Positions 40,653 through 50,366 of a stretch of DNA of 64,000 bases are shown here, in pieces. Source of the stretch: Providencia manganoxydans (GTDB taxonomy: Bacteria; Pseudomonadota; Gammaproteobacteria; Enterobacterales; Enterobacteriaceae); contig NZ_CP067099.1 of assembly GCF_016618195.1 (NCBI RefSeq), positions 2,046,001 through 2,110,000 of the forward strand, written 5' to 3'. The notes beneath the pieces were generated by a model that saw only the letters and a program-made list of their open reading frames with translations, did not search any database and was not told the origin of the DNA. Each line of letters starts with the position of its first letter. The first letter of the stretch is position 1. A program made the translations under genes and the position numbers.

Positions 40653-41009
40653 TTATAATATGTCTAATACTTGTTCTGGTGGACGTCCTAGTTTGGCTTT
40701 TTTGCCGTTTACCACGATAGGGCGTTCAATTAACTTAGGATTTTCATGCATGGCATGCAAAAGTTGTTCTTGCGTTAAAGACTCATCCTTTAGATTGAGT
40801 TCTTTATACAGATCTTCTTTGGTGCGCATTAATTGGCGCGCATCAGTGAAACCTAATGATTTTAAGAGCTGTTTCAAGTCAGCGATGCTTGGTGGTGTTT
40901 TTAGGTATTCAACAATCGTGGGTGTGATCCCTTTAGATTCTAATAGCGCCAGAGTTTCGCGGCTCTTAGAACAACGAGGGTTATGATAGATTTTGATCGT
41001 GTTCGTCAT
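40653..41009 (-). CDS. arsC: ArsC-family glutaredoxin-dependent reductase (YfgD)
   Basis: Thioredoxin-fold protein of the arsenate reductase family, 118 residues. The nucleophile Cys13 is in HNPRCSKSRE and the conserved basic residues are in LMRTKEDLY and IERPIVV. E. coli YfgD is the equivalent gene beside hda and bepA. It follows bepA by 12 bases and is probably co-transcribed. Arsenate reduction is inferred from the family; its true substrate is uncertain. Confidence 0.88.
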   Translation of the reverse strand: MTNTIKIYHNPRCSKSRETLALLESKGITPTIVEYLKTPPSIADLKQLLKSLGFTDARQLMRTKEDLYKELNLKDESLTQEQLLHAMHENPKLIERPIVVNGKKAKLGRPPEQVLDIL

Positions 41010-41021
41010 CGTTATGATCCC

Positions 41022-42485
41022 TTACGGTTTAGCTTTACTGTCTCTTAATTGTAATTTTCTTAATTCATCGATACGTGCATCATAGCGTTGTTGTTCATAG
41101 CTACCTAAGCGACTCTTTTTACTAGCCTCGGTAAGATAATTAACGGCATTATCATAGTTACCCCGTAACGCCATACCTTCGGCATAGGCGGCAAGCTCTT
41201 CTGTACGCTTACCTTGTTTAGCCGATGCTTCGGCTAATAAATCCCAACCATTAGGATCATCGGGGTAATTAAAGGTATACCTATTTAGCAATGAAGTTGC
41301 TTCAGCAAGCTGCTTATTGTTGATTAAAGCATTTGCTAAATTGATTTGTAGCACTGGATTATTTGGCGATTTTTTCAATGCATTTTGTAAGCGAGTAACG
41401 GCTTGGCCTGCACGACGCTGTTCAATATCCAAATCTGTCATGCTATCGATAAACCATGGATTATCAGGTTGTTTTTCTAGCAAGCTACTGACAATTTTAG
41501 TGGCTTCAGCATACTTTTTATCTTGAGATAATTTCAAAGCACGCCCATATTCTGCAGCCATACGCTCTTGGGCGGTGCCCTTACTATAATTTTCTATGAT
41601 CTGATCTAAAGCATATTGTTGGCCTGAAGTATACATAGATAAAATGCGTACACGAGCTAACATAAAATCTTCGGAAGAAGGCACCTTTAATTTGGGATAC
41701 TGATTGGAACGGTTACGTGCATCTGCCAAACGGCTGTCAGGCAATGGGTGAGTTAGCAAAATTTCAGGGGGTTTTGACATATAACGAGTTTGATCTGACA
41801 TCACTTGCATAAAGTCAGCCATTGCGTGAGGGTCAAAACCAGAGCGTCTGAGAGTCTGTAAACCGATACGATCCGCCTCTTGCTCATTGGCTTGGGTGAA
41901 ACTGATCATGCCTTGTTGCATGCCAGCAAAAGTACCCGTTAAAGCGGCAAATCCTGCTTGGGGGTTTGCCATTACCAATAATAATGAACCAATCGTGCCA
42001 GCAATCGCTAATGGCGTTGTGCTTTTTTGGTCTTCCATCATACGTGCTAGATGACGCTGGGTAACGTGTGAGATTTCATGCGCCATAACTGACGCTAATT
42101 GGCTTTCGTTTTGGCTATAACGAAACAGTGCCGAATGCAGTACTACATTACCACCAAAGTAGGCATAGGCGTTAATATTAGGGTTATTCACCAAATAGAA
42201 CTTGAAGGGGGTTTTAACCGAATCGGCATTCTTAACCAACCGCATACCCAGTTTATTAATGTACTGGTTAAGAAGAGGGTCATAAATCAAGGGTGTACTG
42301 GCGCGAATTTGTCGGGTGATAGCATCACCCATAATAATTTCCTGATTGATGCTTAATGTCCCACCAGCAGTTGTGCCGATGTCGGGGAGAGTATCTTCAA
42401 CTGCACTGAAGGCGGGTAATACAGCGCCGTTGACACATGCAGCTATCAATAAAACCATAAGTGGATTTTTCAGTTTTTTATTCAT
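41022..42485 (-). CDS. bepA: Periplasmic metalloprotease/chaperone BepA
   Basis: Helps assemble LptD and degrades stalled outer-membrane proteins. It is 487 residues, the E. coli length. Signal peptide to about 27 (AFSA|V), M48 protease domain with zinc motif HEISH near 136 ([17 protein letters not shown]) and third ligand in [10 protein letters not shown] near 200, then TPR repeats from about 310 to 470. Divergent from perM. Confidence 0.95.
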   Translation of the reverse strand: MNKKLKNPLMVLLIAACVNGAVLPAFSAVEDTLPDIGTTAGGTLSINQEIIMGDAITRQIRASTPLIYDPLLNQYINKLGMRLVKNADSVKTPFKFYLVNNPNINAYAYFGGNVVLHSALFRYSQNESQLASVMAHEISHVTQRHLARMMEDQKSTTPLAIAGTIGSLLLVMANPQAGFAALTGTFAGMQQGMISFTQANEQEADRIGLQTLRRSGFDPHAMADFMQVMSDQTRYMSKPPEILLTHPLPDSRLADARNRSNQYPKLKVPSSEDFMLARVRILSMYTSGQQYALDQIIENYSKGTAQERMAAEYGRALKLSQDKKYAEATKIVSSLLEKQPDNPWFIDSMTDLDIEQRRAGQAVTRLQNALKKSPNNPVLQINLANALINNKQLAEATSLLNRYTFNYPDDPNGWDLLAEASAKQGKRTEELAAYAEGMALRGNYDNAVNYLTEASKKSRLGSYEQQRYDARIDELRKLQLRDSKAKP

Positions 42486-42624
42486 GAAACAATGGCATCC
42501 CGTACAACGATGAATTTTGAGATCAATCTATGATAGCAAATGCTACCGTAATGTCTGTTAATTGGTATAATTTTCGCTAATTTAGGAACTGTCTTTAATG
42601 CATCAATTTCCAAGGAGCTAACTA

Positions 42625-43698
42625 ATGCTGGAAATGTTATTACAATGGTATCGGCGCCGTTTTGCTGACCCACAGGCTGTTGCACTATTCACACTGTTGA
42701 TTGTCGGCTTTGCGATCCTATTTTTCTTCAGCAGCATTTTAGCTCCTTTATTAGTGGCATTAGCACTTGCTTATATACTTGAATGGCCAACGCATTTTCT
42801 TGAACGATTAGGCTGCTCACGTGTCGTGGCTGTTAGTATTATTTTGACCTTGTTTGCTGGAATTAGTGCCATGGTTATTTTAATTATTGCACCAACGGCA
42901 TGGCAACAAGGAATAAATCTTGTTGGCGATTTACCGAATATGGTCAATCGGTTTAACGAGTTTGCTCAAACATTACCAGAGCGTTACCCTGCATTAGTTG
43001 ATGCCGGTATCATTGATATGATGGCTGATAACTTACGGAGTCGCTTATCAGGAATGGCTGAATCAGTGGTTAAAATGTCAGTTGCTTCCTTGATAGGGGT
43101 ATTTACCTTGGCAATTTATGTTGTTTTAGTACCATTAATGATGTTTTTCTTAATGAAAGATAAACAAAAAATCATTAATAGTGTACAAAAAGTGCTACCA
43201 AGAAATCGTTTGTTGGTCGGTAAAGTCTGGGTTGAAATGAACCAACAAATTACTAACTATTTACGTGGTAAAGCCACTGAAATGGTGATTGTCGGTATTT
43301 GTACTTATGCAGGTTTTGCCTATTTTGATTTACGTTACTCGGTGTTATTGTCTGTGCTGGTGGGGGTATCCGTTTTGATCCCTTATATTGGCGCGGTGGT
43401 TGTTACGATCCCTGTTGTGCTTGTAGCTTTATTTCAATGGGGTATAGGAAGTGATTTTTGGTCTCTGATTGTGGTTTATCTTATTATTCAGGGCTTAGAC
43501 AGTAACTTAATTGTGCCGTTATTATTCTCTGAAGCTGTAAACTTGCATCCATTGGTGATTATTTTATCTGTAGTCATTTTTGGTGGATTATGGGGTTTTT
43601 GGGGCGTGTTTTTTGCTATCCCCCTCGCAACGCTGATTAAAGCCGTGATCAATGCGTGGCCAGAAGAAACATTAGAGAGCCAACCAAAACAAGAATAA
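42625..43698 (+). CDS. perM: PerM, AI-2E family membrane transporter
   Basis: Inner-membrane protein of 357 residues (E. coli 353) with about eight helices: two at the N-terminus, a soluble segment at about 85-160, then the cluster ending GLWGFWGVFFAIPLATLIKAV. The AI-2E family includes exporters of a signal molecule and Na+/H+ antiporters; E. coli PerM has no firm substrate. AAGGAG lies seven bases before the ATG. It converges with bcp. Confidence 0.9.
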   Translation: MLEMLLQWYRRRFADPQAVALFTLLIVGFAILFFFSSILAPLLVALALAYILEWPTHFLERLGCSRVVAVSIILTLFAGISAMVILIIAPTAWQQGINLVGDLPNMVNRFNEFAQTLPERYPALVDAGIIDMMADNLRSRLSGMAESVVKMSVASLIGVFTLAIYVVLVPLMMFFLMKDKQKIINSVQKVLPRNRLLVGKVWVEMNQQITNYLRGKATEMVIVGICTYAGFAYFDLRYSVLLSVLVGVSVLIPYIGAVVVTIPVVLVALFQWGIGSDFWSLIVVYLIIQGLDSNLIVPLLFSEAVNLHPLVIILSVVIFGGLWGFWGVFFAIPLATLIKAVINAWPEETLESQPKQE

Positions 43699-43717
43699 TA
43701 GGTTAACCAATAAGATA

Positions 43718-43743
43718 AAGCGGGAAATAAACTTCCCGCTTTG
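43718..43743. terminator. Bidirectional terminator between perM and bcp
   Basis: AAAGCGGGAA/TTCCCGCTTT perfect 10-bp stem with a 6-base loop. Confidence 0.8.
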
Positions 43744-43783
43744 TACGCTATTTTAGATGAGGAAAGTTTCTCATCAGTCGCTA

Positions 43784-44254
43784 TTAAGCGTTTGCGTTTA
43801 AGTATTCAAGAACAATTTCATGGTGATTACTGGTTTTGAAATTGTCGAATACATGTTCGATAGTTCCATTTGCATCAACAAGGAAGCTAATGCGGTGGAT
43901 ACCGTCATAGGTTTTACCCATGAATTGTTTTTCACCCCAAACACCAAATTGTTCACACACTTGGTGATCTTCATCTGATAATAGCGTGAAGTTGAGCATT
44001 TCTTTTTCAGCGAAACGAGACAATTTTTCGGGTTTATCGGTGCTAATGCCTAAAACTTCAACACCTTTTTGCTTAAGTGTATCCATTTCATCACGCAATC
44101 CACATGCCTGAACAGTACATCCAGGCGTCATGGCTTTAGGGTAGAAGTAAACTAATACGCGTTGACCCTGATAATCTGAAAGATTGATGATTTCACCATC
44201 TTGGTCAGGAAGGCTAAATTGAGGCGCCTTATCACCGGCTTTCAATGGGTTCAT
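43784..44254 (-). CDS. bcp: Thioredoxin-dependent thiol peroxidase Bcp
   Basis: Atypical 2-Cys peroxiredoxin that reduces peroxides. It is 156 residues, the E. coli length. Peroxidatic Cys46 and resolving Cys51 are in TPGCTVQACGLRDE. It follows gcvR by 14 bases on the same strand, the E. coli order. Confidence 0.96.
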   Translation of the reverse strand: MNPLKAGDKAPQFSLPDQDGEIINLSDYQGQRVLVYFYPKAMTPGCTVQACGLRDEMDTLKQKGVEVLGISTDKPEKLSRFAEKEMLNFTLLSDEDHQVCEQFGVWGEKQFMGKTYDGIHRISFLVDANGTIEHVFDNFKTSNHHEIVLEYLNANA

Positions 44255-44268
44255 TACATATATCTCCG

Positions 44269-44841
44269 TTAACTCTGCATTTTGGGATTATTAACAATGC
44301 TTATGTTGCCTTTAGCATTGAGCATTGTACATAGTTGTTGAAATTTATTTTTTATAATTAAGCCATTATCATCCAATGGATGATGTGCTGTAATTTGAAT
44401 TTCAAGCTGAGCCGGCGCATCATGACTTGCAGGCTGTGTTTTTGATACTAACTCCGCAATATTACATTGTTGAGTGGTAAACAAATTTGTAAATTGTTCT
44501 ACGATGCGAGGTGCATCATCGACCACGACATTCACTGTTACCGTTGACGGGTAGTCGGTGGTTTCTACGCTTTGTGTTCGCTTCATCACAATTAACAACT
44601 CTAGTTCAGCCCCTTTTAATGGCAGAGTGGCCTCTATTTGTGCAATTGCATTCCAACTCCCTGAAAGCATCATAATAAAGGTGAACTCTTTACCGAACAT
44701 CGCTAAGCGGCTGTCTTCGATATTGCAGTCACATTCGCTCACAAGGCGTGTAATTGTATTCACAATGCCCGGACGATCGGTTCCCAGCGCGGTAATAACA
44801 AGAAATTGCTGTTCGGTCTTAGGCAAAGTCGTTTCCTTCAT
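44269..44841 (-). CDS. gcvR: Glycine cleavage system repressor GcvR
   Basis: Binds and antagonises GcvA when glycine is low, so it represses gcvTHP. It is 190 residues (E. coli 190) with two ACT domains: about 10-85 (LVITALGTDRPGIVNTITRLV) and about 95-180. It has no DNA-binding motif of its own. The region before it has a hairpin (44929-44949, AATCTGCC/GGCAGATT) that could lie in its leader. Confidence 0.92.
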   Translation of the reverse strand: MKETTLPKTEQQFLVITALGTDRPGIVNTITRLVSECDCNIEDSRLAMFGKEFTFIMMLSGSWNAIAQIEATLPLKGAELELLIVMKRTQSVETTDYPSTVTVNVVVDDAPRIVEQFTNLFTTQQCNIAELVSKTQPASHDAPAQLEIQITAHHPLDDNGLIIKNKFQQLCTMLNAKGNISIVNNPKMQS

Positions 44842-45100
44842 ATTTTTTATTCTCAGGTCGCTTTTTACTCAATAATTTAAGGAGCAAAATCGACAGGTTG
44901 ATGATGGTAAGGAAACCATAAAAATAACAATCTGCCAAGAGGGCAGATTCACTCTTGCGAGGAATGATCGAGAATTATTACTTCTGTTTAAGTTATTCAG
45001 AGCGGTATTAACAAAATTCATTAAAAACCTGCGTTTGGGTGGTTTTCTTCTTTGAAATGAAAACGTACCATGGAGTCTAAACTATTTAGGGGGTATAGCT

Positions 45101-46009
45101 ATGTCTCATTCAAACACAAACTATAAAGAGTTTTTAACTGGCAGTATTGTTGCAGTCATTACACCAATGGATTCAAAAGGGCGTTTGGATAAACAAAGCT
45201 TGAAAAAATTGGTGGATTACCATGTTGAAAGTGGTACTTCTGCGATTGTGTCTGTTGGGACGACTGGCGAATCAGCAACACTAACACATAAAGAACATGT
45301 GGATGTGGTTAATGCGACATTGGAACTGGCTGATGGGCGTATTCCGATCATTGCAGGAGCAGGGGCGAATGCGACCGCGGAAGCTATCTCTCTGACTGAA
45401 GAGTTTGAAAATTCAGGCGTTGTTGCTTGCCTGACAGTCACACCTTATTATAATAAGCCTTCACAAGAAGGATTGTATCAACACTTTAAAGCTATTTCAG
45501 AGAACACGAGCTTGCCTCAAATCCTCTATAATGTACCATCACGCACAGGGTGTGATTTATTGCCTGAAACGGTGGGACGTTTAGCAAAATTGGCGAATAT
45601 TGTGTCAATTAAAGAGGCAACAGGGAACTTAGCAAGGGTTCATCAAATCAAAGAACTGGTTGATGACAATTTTGTTCTGCTCACAGGTGATGATGCAACC
45701 GCATTGGACTTCATGCAATTGGGTGGTCAGGGCGTTATTTCTGTTACGGCTAACGTTGCGGCCGCACAAATGGTAAAAATGTGTGACTTAGCGCTTGCGG
45801 GCAAATATACTGAGGCTCGTGAATTAAACAAAATCCTGATGGGTTTGCATCATCAGTTATTTGTTGAGCCTAATCCAATTCCAGCGAAATGGGGCTGCCA
45901 CCGCCTTGGTTTGATTGCTGACGATACGTTGCGGTTACCAATGACACCGTTAACTGAGTCAGGCCAACAGAAAGTGGAAGCGGCACTGAAACTCGCTGGG
46001 TTACTGTAA
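45101..46009 (+). CDS. dapA: 4-hydroxy-tetrahydrodipicolinate synthase DapA
   Basis: Condenses pyruvate with aspartate semialdehyde, the first step specific to lysine and diaminopimelate. It is 302 residues; the first ten (before [12 protein letters not shown]) are extra relative to E. coli DapA (292), but the ATG has a GGGGG ribosome site. Catalytic Lys in [15 protein letters not shown] (about 171), Tyr in [10 protein letters not shown] (about 143), Thr pair in GTTGES. The bamC gene follows 16 bases later. Confidence 0.96.
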   Translation: MSHSNTNYKEFLTGSIVAVITPMDSKGRLDKQSLKKLVDYHVESGTSAIVSVGTTGESATLTHKEHVDVVNATLELADGRIPIIAGAGANATAEAISLTEEFENSGVVACLTVTPYYNKPSQEGLYQHFKAISENTSLPQILYNVPSRTGCDLLPETVGRLAKLANIVSIKEATGNLARVHQIKELVDDNFVLLTGDDATALDFMQLGGQGVISVTANVAAAQMVKMCDLALAGKYTEARELNKILMGLHHQLFVEPNPIPAKWGCHRLGLIADDTLRLPMTPLTESGQQKVEAALKLAGLL

Positions 46010-46025
46010 AATTTAGGGAATTTTA

Positions 46026-47075
46026 ATGGCAACATTATTGCAAAAATCGAAGGTTATGAAGGTTGCTGGCCTGTCACTTGTGGTGTTACTGGCAGCCTGC
46101 TCCAGCGATCAGCGCTATAAACGTCAGGTCAGTGGTAACGAGGAATATCTCGATGCCGCGCCATTGAAAGTGTTAAATGTACCACAGGGAATGACGTTAC
46201 CATTGCAAAATGGCGAATATGAGCTCCCTAAAGTCACCTCAACGGGACCGGTGGGTAAAGCACTGGATATTCGTCCTCCAGTATTGTCGATTTCGCAGTT
46301 AGCGGGCTCACGTACTGAAGATAGTGCTGAAGCAAGTCGTTTGTTGCTTGATAATACACCTGAAAATAGCGCGTTATGGTCACAAGTTACGTTAATTTTA
46401 GAGCAACGTGGTATCCCAGTGACATCGAAAGATGATGGCTCACATTCTATTGAAACCGATTGGGTGAAATGGGAACGTGCTGATGAAGATGTACCGCTAG
46501 AAAGCCGCCATAAAGTGACTGTACAGCCACAAGGTGGGCAGATTGCATTAACTGTGACTAATTTAGGCTTGCGTCAAGGGGCAGAGACTATCACTGACCA
46601 AGCTGAAATCCAGCGTTACAATAAATTATTGCTCAATGAATTGACTGATAGCCTATACGCGCTGCGTGATACGTCAAATAAAAATAGTATCCAAAGTGCT
46701 TATGGCATTATTGATGTTCAGTCTGGTAGTGATGCCACTGGCTTACCTGTGGTTATCGTTCGTGCACCGTTTGATGCTGTTTGGGAACGTTTACCTCATA
46801 CCTTAGAAAATGTGGGTATGAAGGTTGGTGACCGCAGCCGTTCAACAGGTTCAGTGATGGTAACTTATAAAGGGTTAAGCAGCTCCGAATGGCAGAACTT
46901 AGGTGTTGATGATCCTTCTGTTCCAGAAGATGACTACAAAGTTCAAGTCGGTGATTTAAACAACCGCAGCAGCTTACAGTTTATCAATACTAAAGGTGTA
47001 CCATTAACTCAAAAACAAAATGATGAAATGGTTGCTGCATTAAAAGCGGCTTTTAGTAAAGTCGGCAATAAATAA
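46026..47075 (+). CDS. bamC: Outer-membrane assembly lipoprotein BamC
   Basis: Lipoprotein of the BAM complex that inserts outer-membrane proteins. It is 349 residues (E. coli 344). The lipobox LLAAC sets the mature Cys near residue 25; the unstructured BamD-binding segment follows (SSDQRYKRQVSGNEEYL, ...LKVLNVPQGMTLP), then two helix-grip domains. GGGA lies upstream of the ATG. The dapA-bamC pair is conserved in enterobacteria. Confidence 0.95.
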   Translation: MATLLQKSKVMKVAGLSLVVLLAACSSDQRYKRQVSGNEEYLDAAPLKVLNVPQGMTLPLQNGEYELPKVTSTGPVGKALDIRPPVLSISQLAGSRTEDSAEASRLLLDNTPENSALWSQVTLILEQRGIPVTSKDDGSHSIETDWVKWERADEDVPLESRHKVTVQPQGGQIALTVTNLGLRQGAETITDQAEIQRYNKLLLNELTDSLYALRDTSNKNSIQSAYGIIDVQSGSDATGLPVVIVRAPFDAVWERLPHTLENVGMKVGDRSRSTGSVMVTYKGLSSSEWQNLGVDDPSVPEDDYKVQVGDLNNRSSLQFINTKGVPLTQKQNDEMVAALKAAFSKVGNK

Positions 47076-47085
47076 TTTATCTCTT

Positions 47086-47120
47086 AAGCCGTAACTCATG
47101 TGTTGGGTTACGGCTTTTCT
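47086..47120 (+). terminator. Terminator of dapA-bamC
   Basis: AAGCCGTAAC/GTTACGGCTT 10-bp stem with an 11-base loop, then TTCT. Confidence 0.8.
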
Positions 47121-47204
47121 ATTGCGTTTATCGCGCTTTCTTTCCTTTCTGTTCTTTAAGTTTCACCCCCTCGCTAAATGGACAAAAAACCAGTATTTAC
47201 GCCT

Positions 47205-47243
47205 AAGTAATCGTTTGCGTCTGTAGGTGAATTTTATTATCAT
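47205..47243 (+). promoter_or_regulatory. purC promoter with overlapping PurR box
   Basis: AAGTAATCGTTTGCGT (47205-47220) matches 13 of 16 bases of the PurR consensus. It overlaps a possible -35 TTGCGT (47215-47220), which is 17 bases from a -10 TATCAT (47238-47243). Transcription from here would give a leader of about 255 bases. The stretch 47244-47507 holds no gene. Confidence 0.65.
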
Positions 47244-47507
47244 TATTCGGTAGGCTAGATAATGATGCTTTAATGAATTATAGCTCTATATACAAACTAA
47301 TGCCGGCAAGTGAATGAATGGCTAGCGGTGTAGGTAATTATGTGGTTGGTGCAAGTCAGTGCAGTCAACATGATTGCAACCTACAAGATGACAGGTATAA
47401 ACAGAACAGAAAATTAACAATGAATTGCGACATTCTACTGTTACTTATCTGGATCTGCGCAAGCGTTGATACCTTAATTGAATAATCACATCTCTGGAGT
47501 GTGTAAG

Positions 47508-48221
47508 ATGCAAAAGAAAGCTGAGTTGTATCGTGGTAAGGCGAAAACGGTCTATACCACAGAGGATCCTGACCGTTTGATTCTGGAATTCCGTAATGAT
47601 ACATCAGCACTCGATGGGGAGCGCATCGAGCAGTTTGACCGTAAAGGGATGGTAAACAATAAGTTTAATCATTTTATTATGAGTAAGCTGGAAGAAGCTG
47701 GCATTCCAACGCAAATGGAAGCTTTACTGTCAGACACTGAAGCGTTAGTCAAAAAATTGGAGATGGTGCCAGTAGAGTGCGTTATACGTAATCGTGCCGC
47801 AGGCTCTTTGGTTAAACGCCTTGGTGTTGAAGAAGGCATGGTATTAAACCCACCATTATTTGATTTATTCCTAAAAGATGACGCTAAGCATGATCCAATG
47901 GTCAATGAGTCTTACTGTGAAACGTTTGGCTGGGTTAATCAAGAAAACTTAGCAGAAATGAAACGGTTAAGTTATAAAGCTAATGACGTATTATCAAAAA
48001 TTTTTGCAGATGCAGGGCTGATCTTAGTTGATTTTAAACTGGAATTCGGTTTGTTTAACGGGAAAGTTGTTTTGGGTGATGAGTTCTCTCCGGATGGTAG
48101 CCGCCTGTGGGATAAAGAAACACTCAATAAAATGGATAAAGACCGTTTTCGTCAAAGCCTTGGTGGTTTAATTGAAGCCTATGAAGAAGTTGCTCGCCGT
48201 ATTGGTGTGAAACTGGATTAA
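47508..48221 (+). CDS. purC: SAICAR synthetase PurC
   Basis: Joins aspartate to CAIR with ATP in purine synthesis. From the ATG at 47508 (GGAG ten bases upstream) it is 237 residues, exactly E. coli PurC; an in-frame start ten codons earlier is not conserved. Motifs: [11 protein letters not shown] (ATP loop), [16 protein letters not shown], and [10 protein letters not shown] with [12 protein letters not shown] near the end. Confidence 0.96.
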   Translation: MQKKAELYRGKAKTVYTTEDPDRLILEFRNDTSALDGERIEQFDRKGMVNNKFNHFIMSKLEEAGIPTQMEALLSDTEALVKKLEMVPVECVIRNRAAGSLVKRLGVEEGMVLNPPLFDLFLKDDAKHDPMVNESYCETFGWVNQENLAEMKRLSYKANDVLSKIFADAGLILVDFKLEFGLFNGKVVLGDEFSPDGSRLWDKETLNKMDKDRFRQSLGGLIEAYEEVARRIGVKLD

Positions 48222-48243
48222 TTTTTACATTAATTAATGTGTT

Positions 48244-48270
48244 AACAGCCCTAATTAGGGCTGTTTTTTT
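48244..48270 (+). terminator. Terminator of purC
   Basis: AACAGCCCTA/TAGGGCTGTT near-perfect palindrome followed by T-run. Confidence 0.85.
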
Positions 48271-48271
48271 A

Positions 48272-48658
48272 TTATTCAGCGCCACAATTTATACGCTGAT
48301 CTAGCATTTTACAACCCGCTATTGCCGATGGGTTAACGGCTTTATTTTGCTCTGACAACCACAATTCTAATTGAGTAGAAGCGGAAGGTAATGCATGACC
48401 CAGTTGACGATTTTCCTGCCCATATTCAATCAATTGATTATTCAAAAATACAAAATGGAGTAGAGTTTGAGGTTTTTGGGTATACATCAAGTAGGTGGTG
48501 GTTTGCTGTGTTGCTAAATCAGTGGGAGGCCCCATCAATTCGATAACTTGCTGTTGATTCATATCGATTGTAATAGCATTGAGATCTGGCTTGGTTGCAC
48601 AACCAGCGATAAAAAATAGCGTAGTCATTATGATACAAGCTTGATAGATAACACGCAT
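48272..48658 (-). CDS. Small lipoprotein, BamE/SmpA-like
   Basis: 128-residue exported protein with lipobox FIAGC (Cys20). The segment after it, IDMNQQQVIELMGPPTDLATQQ, resembles the start of the BamE/SmpA/OmlA fold, in which a helix pair precedes a small beta sheet. True BamE is a different gene, so this is an unnamed relative. It lies downstream of the ECF operon on the same strand, about 60 bases after it; a link is possible but not shown. Confidence 0.7.
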   Translation of the reverse strand: MRVIYQACIIMTTLFFIAGCATKPDLNAITIDMNQQQVIELMGPPTDLATQQTTTYLMYTQKPQTLLHFVFLNNQLIEYGQENRQLGHALPSASTQLELWLSEQNKAVNPSAIAGCKMLDQRINCGAE

Positions 48659-48718
48659 GTTAAGTGACTCAGTGATCTATATTGGTTATGCGATTAGATC
48701 ATAAAAACAGCGTTAAAT

Positions 48719-49534
48719 CTATCTCTGATCTCGTTGGTTTAAACGAGCAAAATTGTTTGCCCAATGTTCAGGTGTATTCTCTAATTGTATATTTAATGCA
48801 TGACTTAATGAATAGAGTGTAGGCGCAGGCAGTAGCGAATCAGGCTGTAAATCGGCGTGACATAATATTTTTTCAGGGGAGCCATCGGCGATTAATTTAC
48901 CAGCGGATAAATGAAGCACACGTTGAAAATTACGCGCTACAAAATCAAGATCATGACTGATGGCTAAAACGGCACAGCCAATATCTTTTTGTACTGCGAG
49001 CCAATTTTCAAATCGAGTTAACCAAAGCGTATCAAAATCACGACTTGGCTCATCTAGAAGTAATATTTTCGGGCGTACAGCACTCAGGCATGCAACAGCC
49101 ACCATACGCTTTTGACCTGCATTGAGATCTAAAGGGTGATGATCTGCAACATCTTCTAAATGACATATTTCTAAAGCGTCTGCGATGCGCTGATTCATTT
49201 CTTGTTTGGATATTTTTAGCCGTTTTAGTCCAAAAGCAATTTCTTGCTTAACACTGCTATGAAAAACTTGCTTTTCAACTTCTTGAAATAAAATGCCAAT
49301 TTGAGTTGCCCGCTGTGTCGCACTGAGTTTCGAGATCAGATCTCCATTCAGCTGTACTTGCCCTTGTCTTGGTTGCAATAAACCCGCAGCCAAACGCAAC
49401 AATGTTGATTTACCTGCGCCATTATCACCCACTAGTGCAACCTGCTCGCCAGCAGTAATCTTGATAGAGAGTTGTGTTAGGGTATCTTGAATCGTATTCG
49501 GCCAGCGAAAGTACAGATTTTCAAATCGCAGCAT
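48719..49534 (-). CDS. ECF transporter ATPase (second), altered signature
   Basis: ABC-type ATPase of an energy-coupling-factor importer, 271 residues. Walker A is GDNGAGKSTL (about 37-46), Walker B is KILLLDEPSRDFD and the switch His is in AISHDLDF. The ABC signature, normally LSGGQ, reads LNAGQKRM here. ECF ATPase pairs are often unequal, so this may be the weaker half. It overlaps the upstream ATPase gene by 14 bases. Confidence 0.85.
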   Translation of the reverse strand: MLRFENLYFRWPNTIQDTLTQLSIKITAGEQVALVGDNGAGKSTLLRLAAGLLQPRQGQVQLNGDLISKLSATQRATQIGILFQEVEKQVFHSSVKQEIAFGLKRLKISKQEMNQRIADALEICHLEDVADHHPLDLNAGQKRMVAVACLSAVRPKILLLDEPSRDFDTLWLTRFENWLAVQKDIGCAVLAISHDLDFVARNFQRVLHLSAGKLIADGSPEKILCHADLQPDSLLPAPTLYSLSHALNIQLENTPEHWANNFARLNQRDQR

Positions 49535-50366
49535 ACTTGTCCTTTAAAACATGTAATAACTCATCGTCATTGTTTGGGATATTAATATTCCAACCATGTT
49601 GATTGATGAGGTAGCCAAGGGCGCGCCATGCATCAGGCATGTTAACAGTTGACTGTGCTGCGGCAAAAACGCGCTGTCGATCGATACTGGCGATAGTTTT
49701 TCCTGCATCAAGTAGCATGACTTGTTGGCAAAAGCCAAATGCAGGTAGCAAATGGCGCTCAAATAGGATCACACTACAGCCGGTTTTGTGTGTGTAATTC
49801 TTTAAGTTAATCAACAGTGAGTGGGTTGCTTTTGGCGTTAAACGGCTAAATGCTTCATCGAGTAATAATAATTTAGGTTGCATGGCGAGGGCACTAGCGA
49901 TAACAACACGTTGAGCCTCGCCACCGGATAGCGTGCTTGGGTGACGATGACGCAATGTTTCACAGTGCGTGAGCGCTATTGCTTCATCAACTCGTTGATA
50001 AATTTGTTCTTCAGGTATTCCTTGATTTTCAGGTCCAAAGGCAATTTCCTGTTCAACGCTAAAGGTGCAGCCAGAGAGTTGCAGCTGTGGTGATTGTTGG
50101 ATCAGTTGTCGTTGTGTACTAAGAGTGACTAAATTCCCTTCGGTAAGCGGTAGAGAAAACACGTCTCCAGTGCCTGTTAGTTCACCACTCATTAACTCTG
50201 GCAACCAACCACAAAGTAATTGAGCTAATGTACTTTTACCACTGCCATTACCACCGAAAATACCCAGCCATTCGCCCTCTGTTAATTGAATATCGATGGG
50301 GCCCAGTATCGATGTGTTTGCTGTTTTCGGTGTAAAAGAGAGTTGCTGTAAATTTACCACCACCAC
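49521..50366 (-). CDS. ECF transporter ATPase (first)
   Basis: Partner ATPase, 281 residues. Walker A GGNGSGKSTL, canonical signature LSGGEAQR, Walker B KLLLLDEAF; the switch region is less standard (ILFERHLLPAF). It has a long C-terminal extension of about 70 residues without a known domain. It starts within a row of GTG codons (three in frame), GAAGGAGGG just upstream, and overlaps the T-component gene end by 13 bases. The two ATPases share the fold but not much sequence. Confidence 0.87.
   Translation of the reverse strand: MVVVNLQQLSFTPKTANTSILGPIDIQLTEGEWLGIFGGNGSGKSTLAQLLCGWLPELMSGELTGTGDVFSLPLTEGNLVTLSTQRQLIQQSPQLQLSGCTFSVEQEIAFGPENQGIPEEQIYQRVDEAIALTHCETLRHRHPSTLSGGEAQRVVIASALAMQPKLLLLDEAFSRLTPKATHSLLINLKNYTHKTGCSVILFERHLLPAFGFCQQVMLLDAGKTIASIDRQRVFAAAQSTVNMPDAWRALGYLINQHGWNINIPNNDDELLHVLKDKYAAI

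Noticed and set aside
44929..44949. Hairpin AATCTGCC/GGCAGATT as a terminator or attenuator of gcvR
   Set aside because: The stem is real, but the T-run is broken and no leader ORF is seen; left as a note in the gcvR entry.
47365..47610. 81-codon minus-strand frame overlapping the purC start
   Set aside because: Overlaps a certain gene and its ribosome site; no homology recognised.
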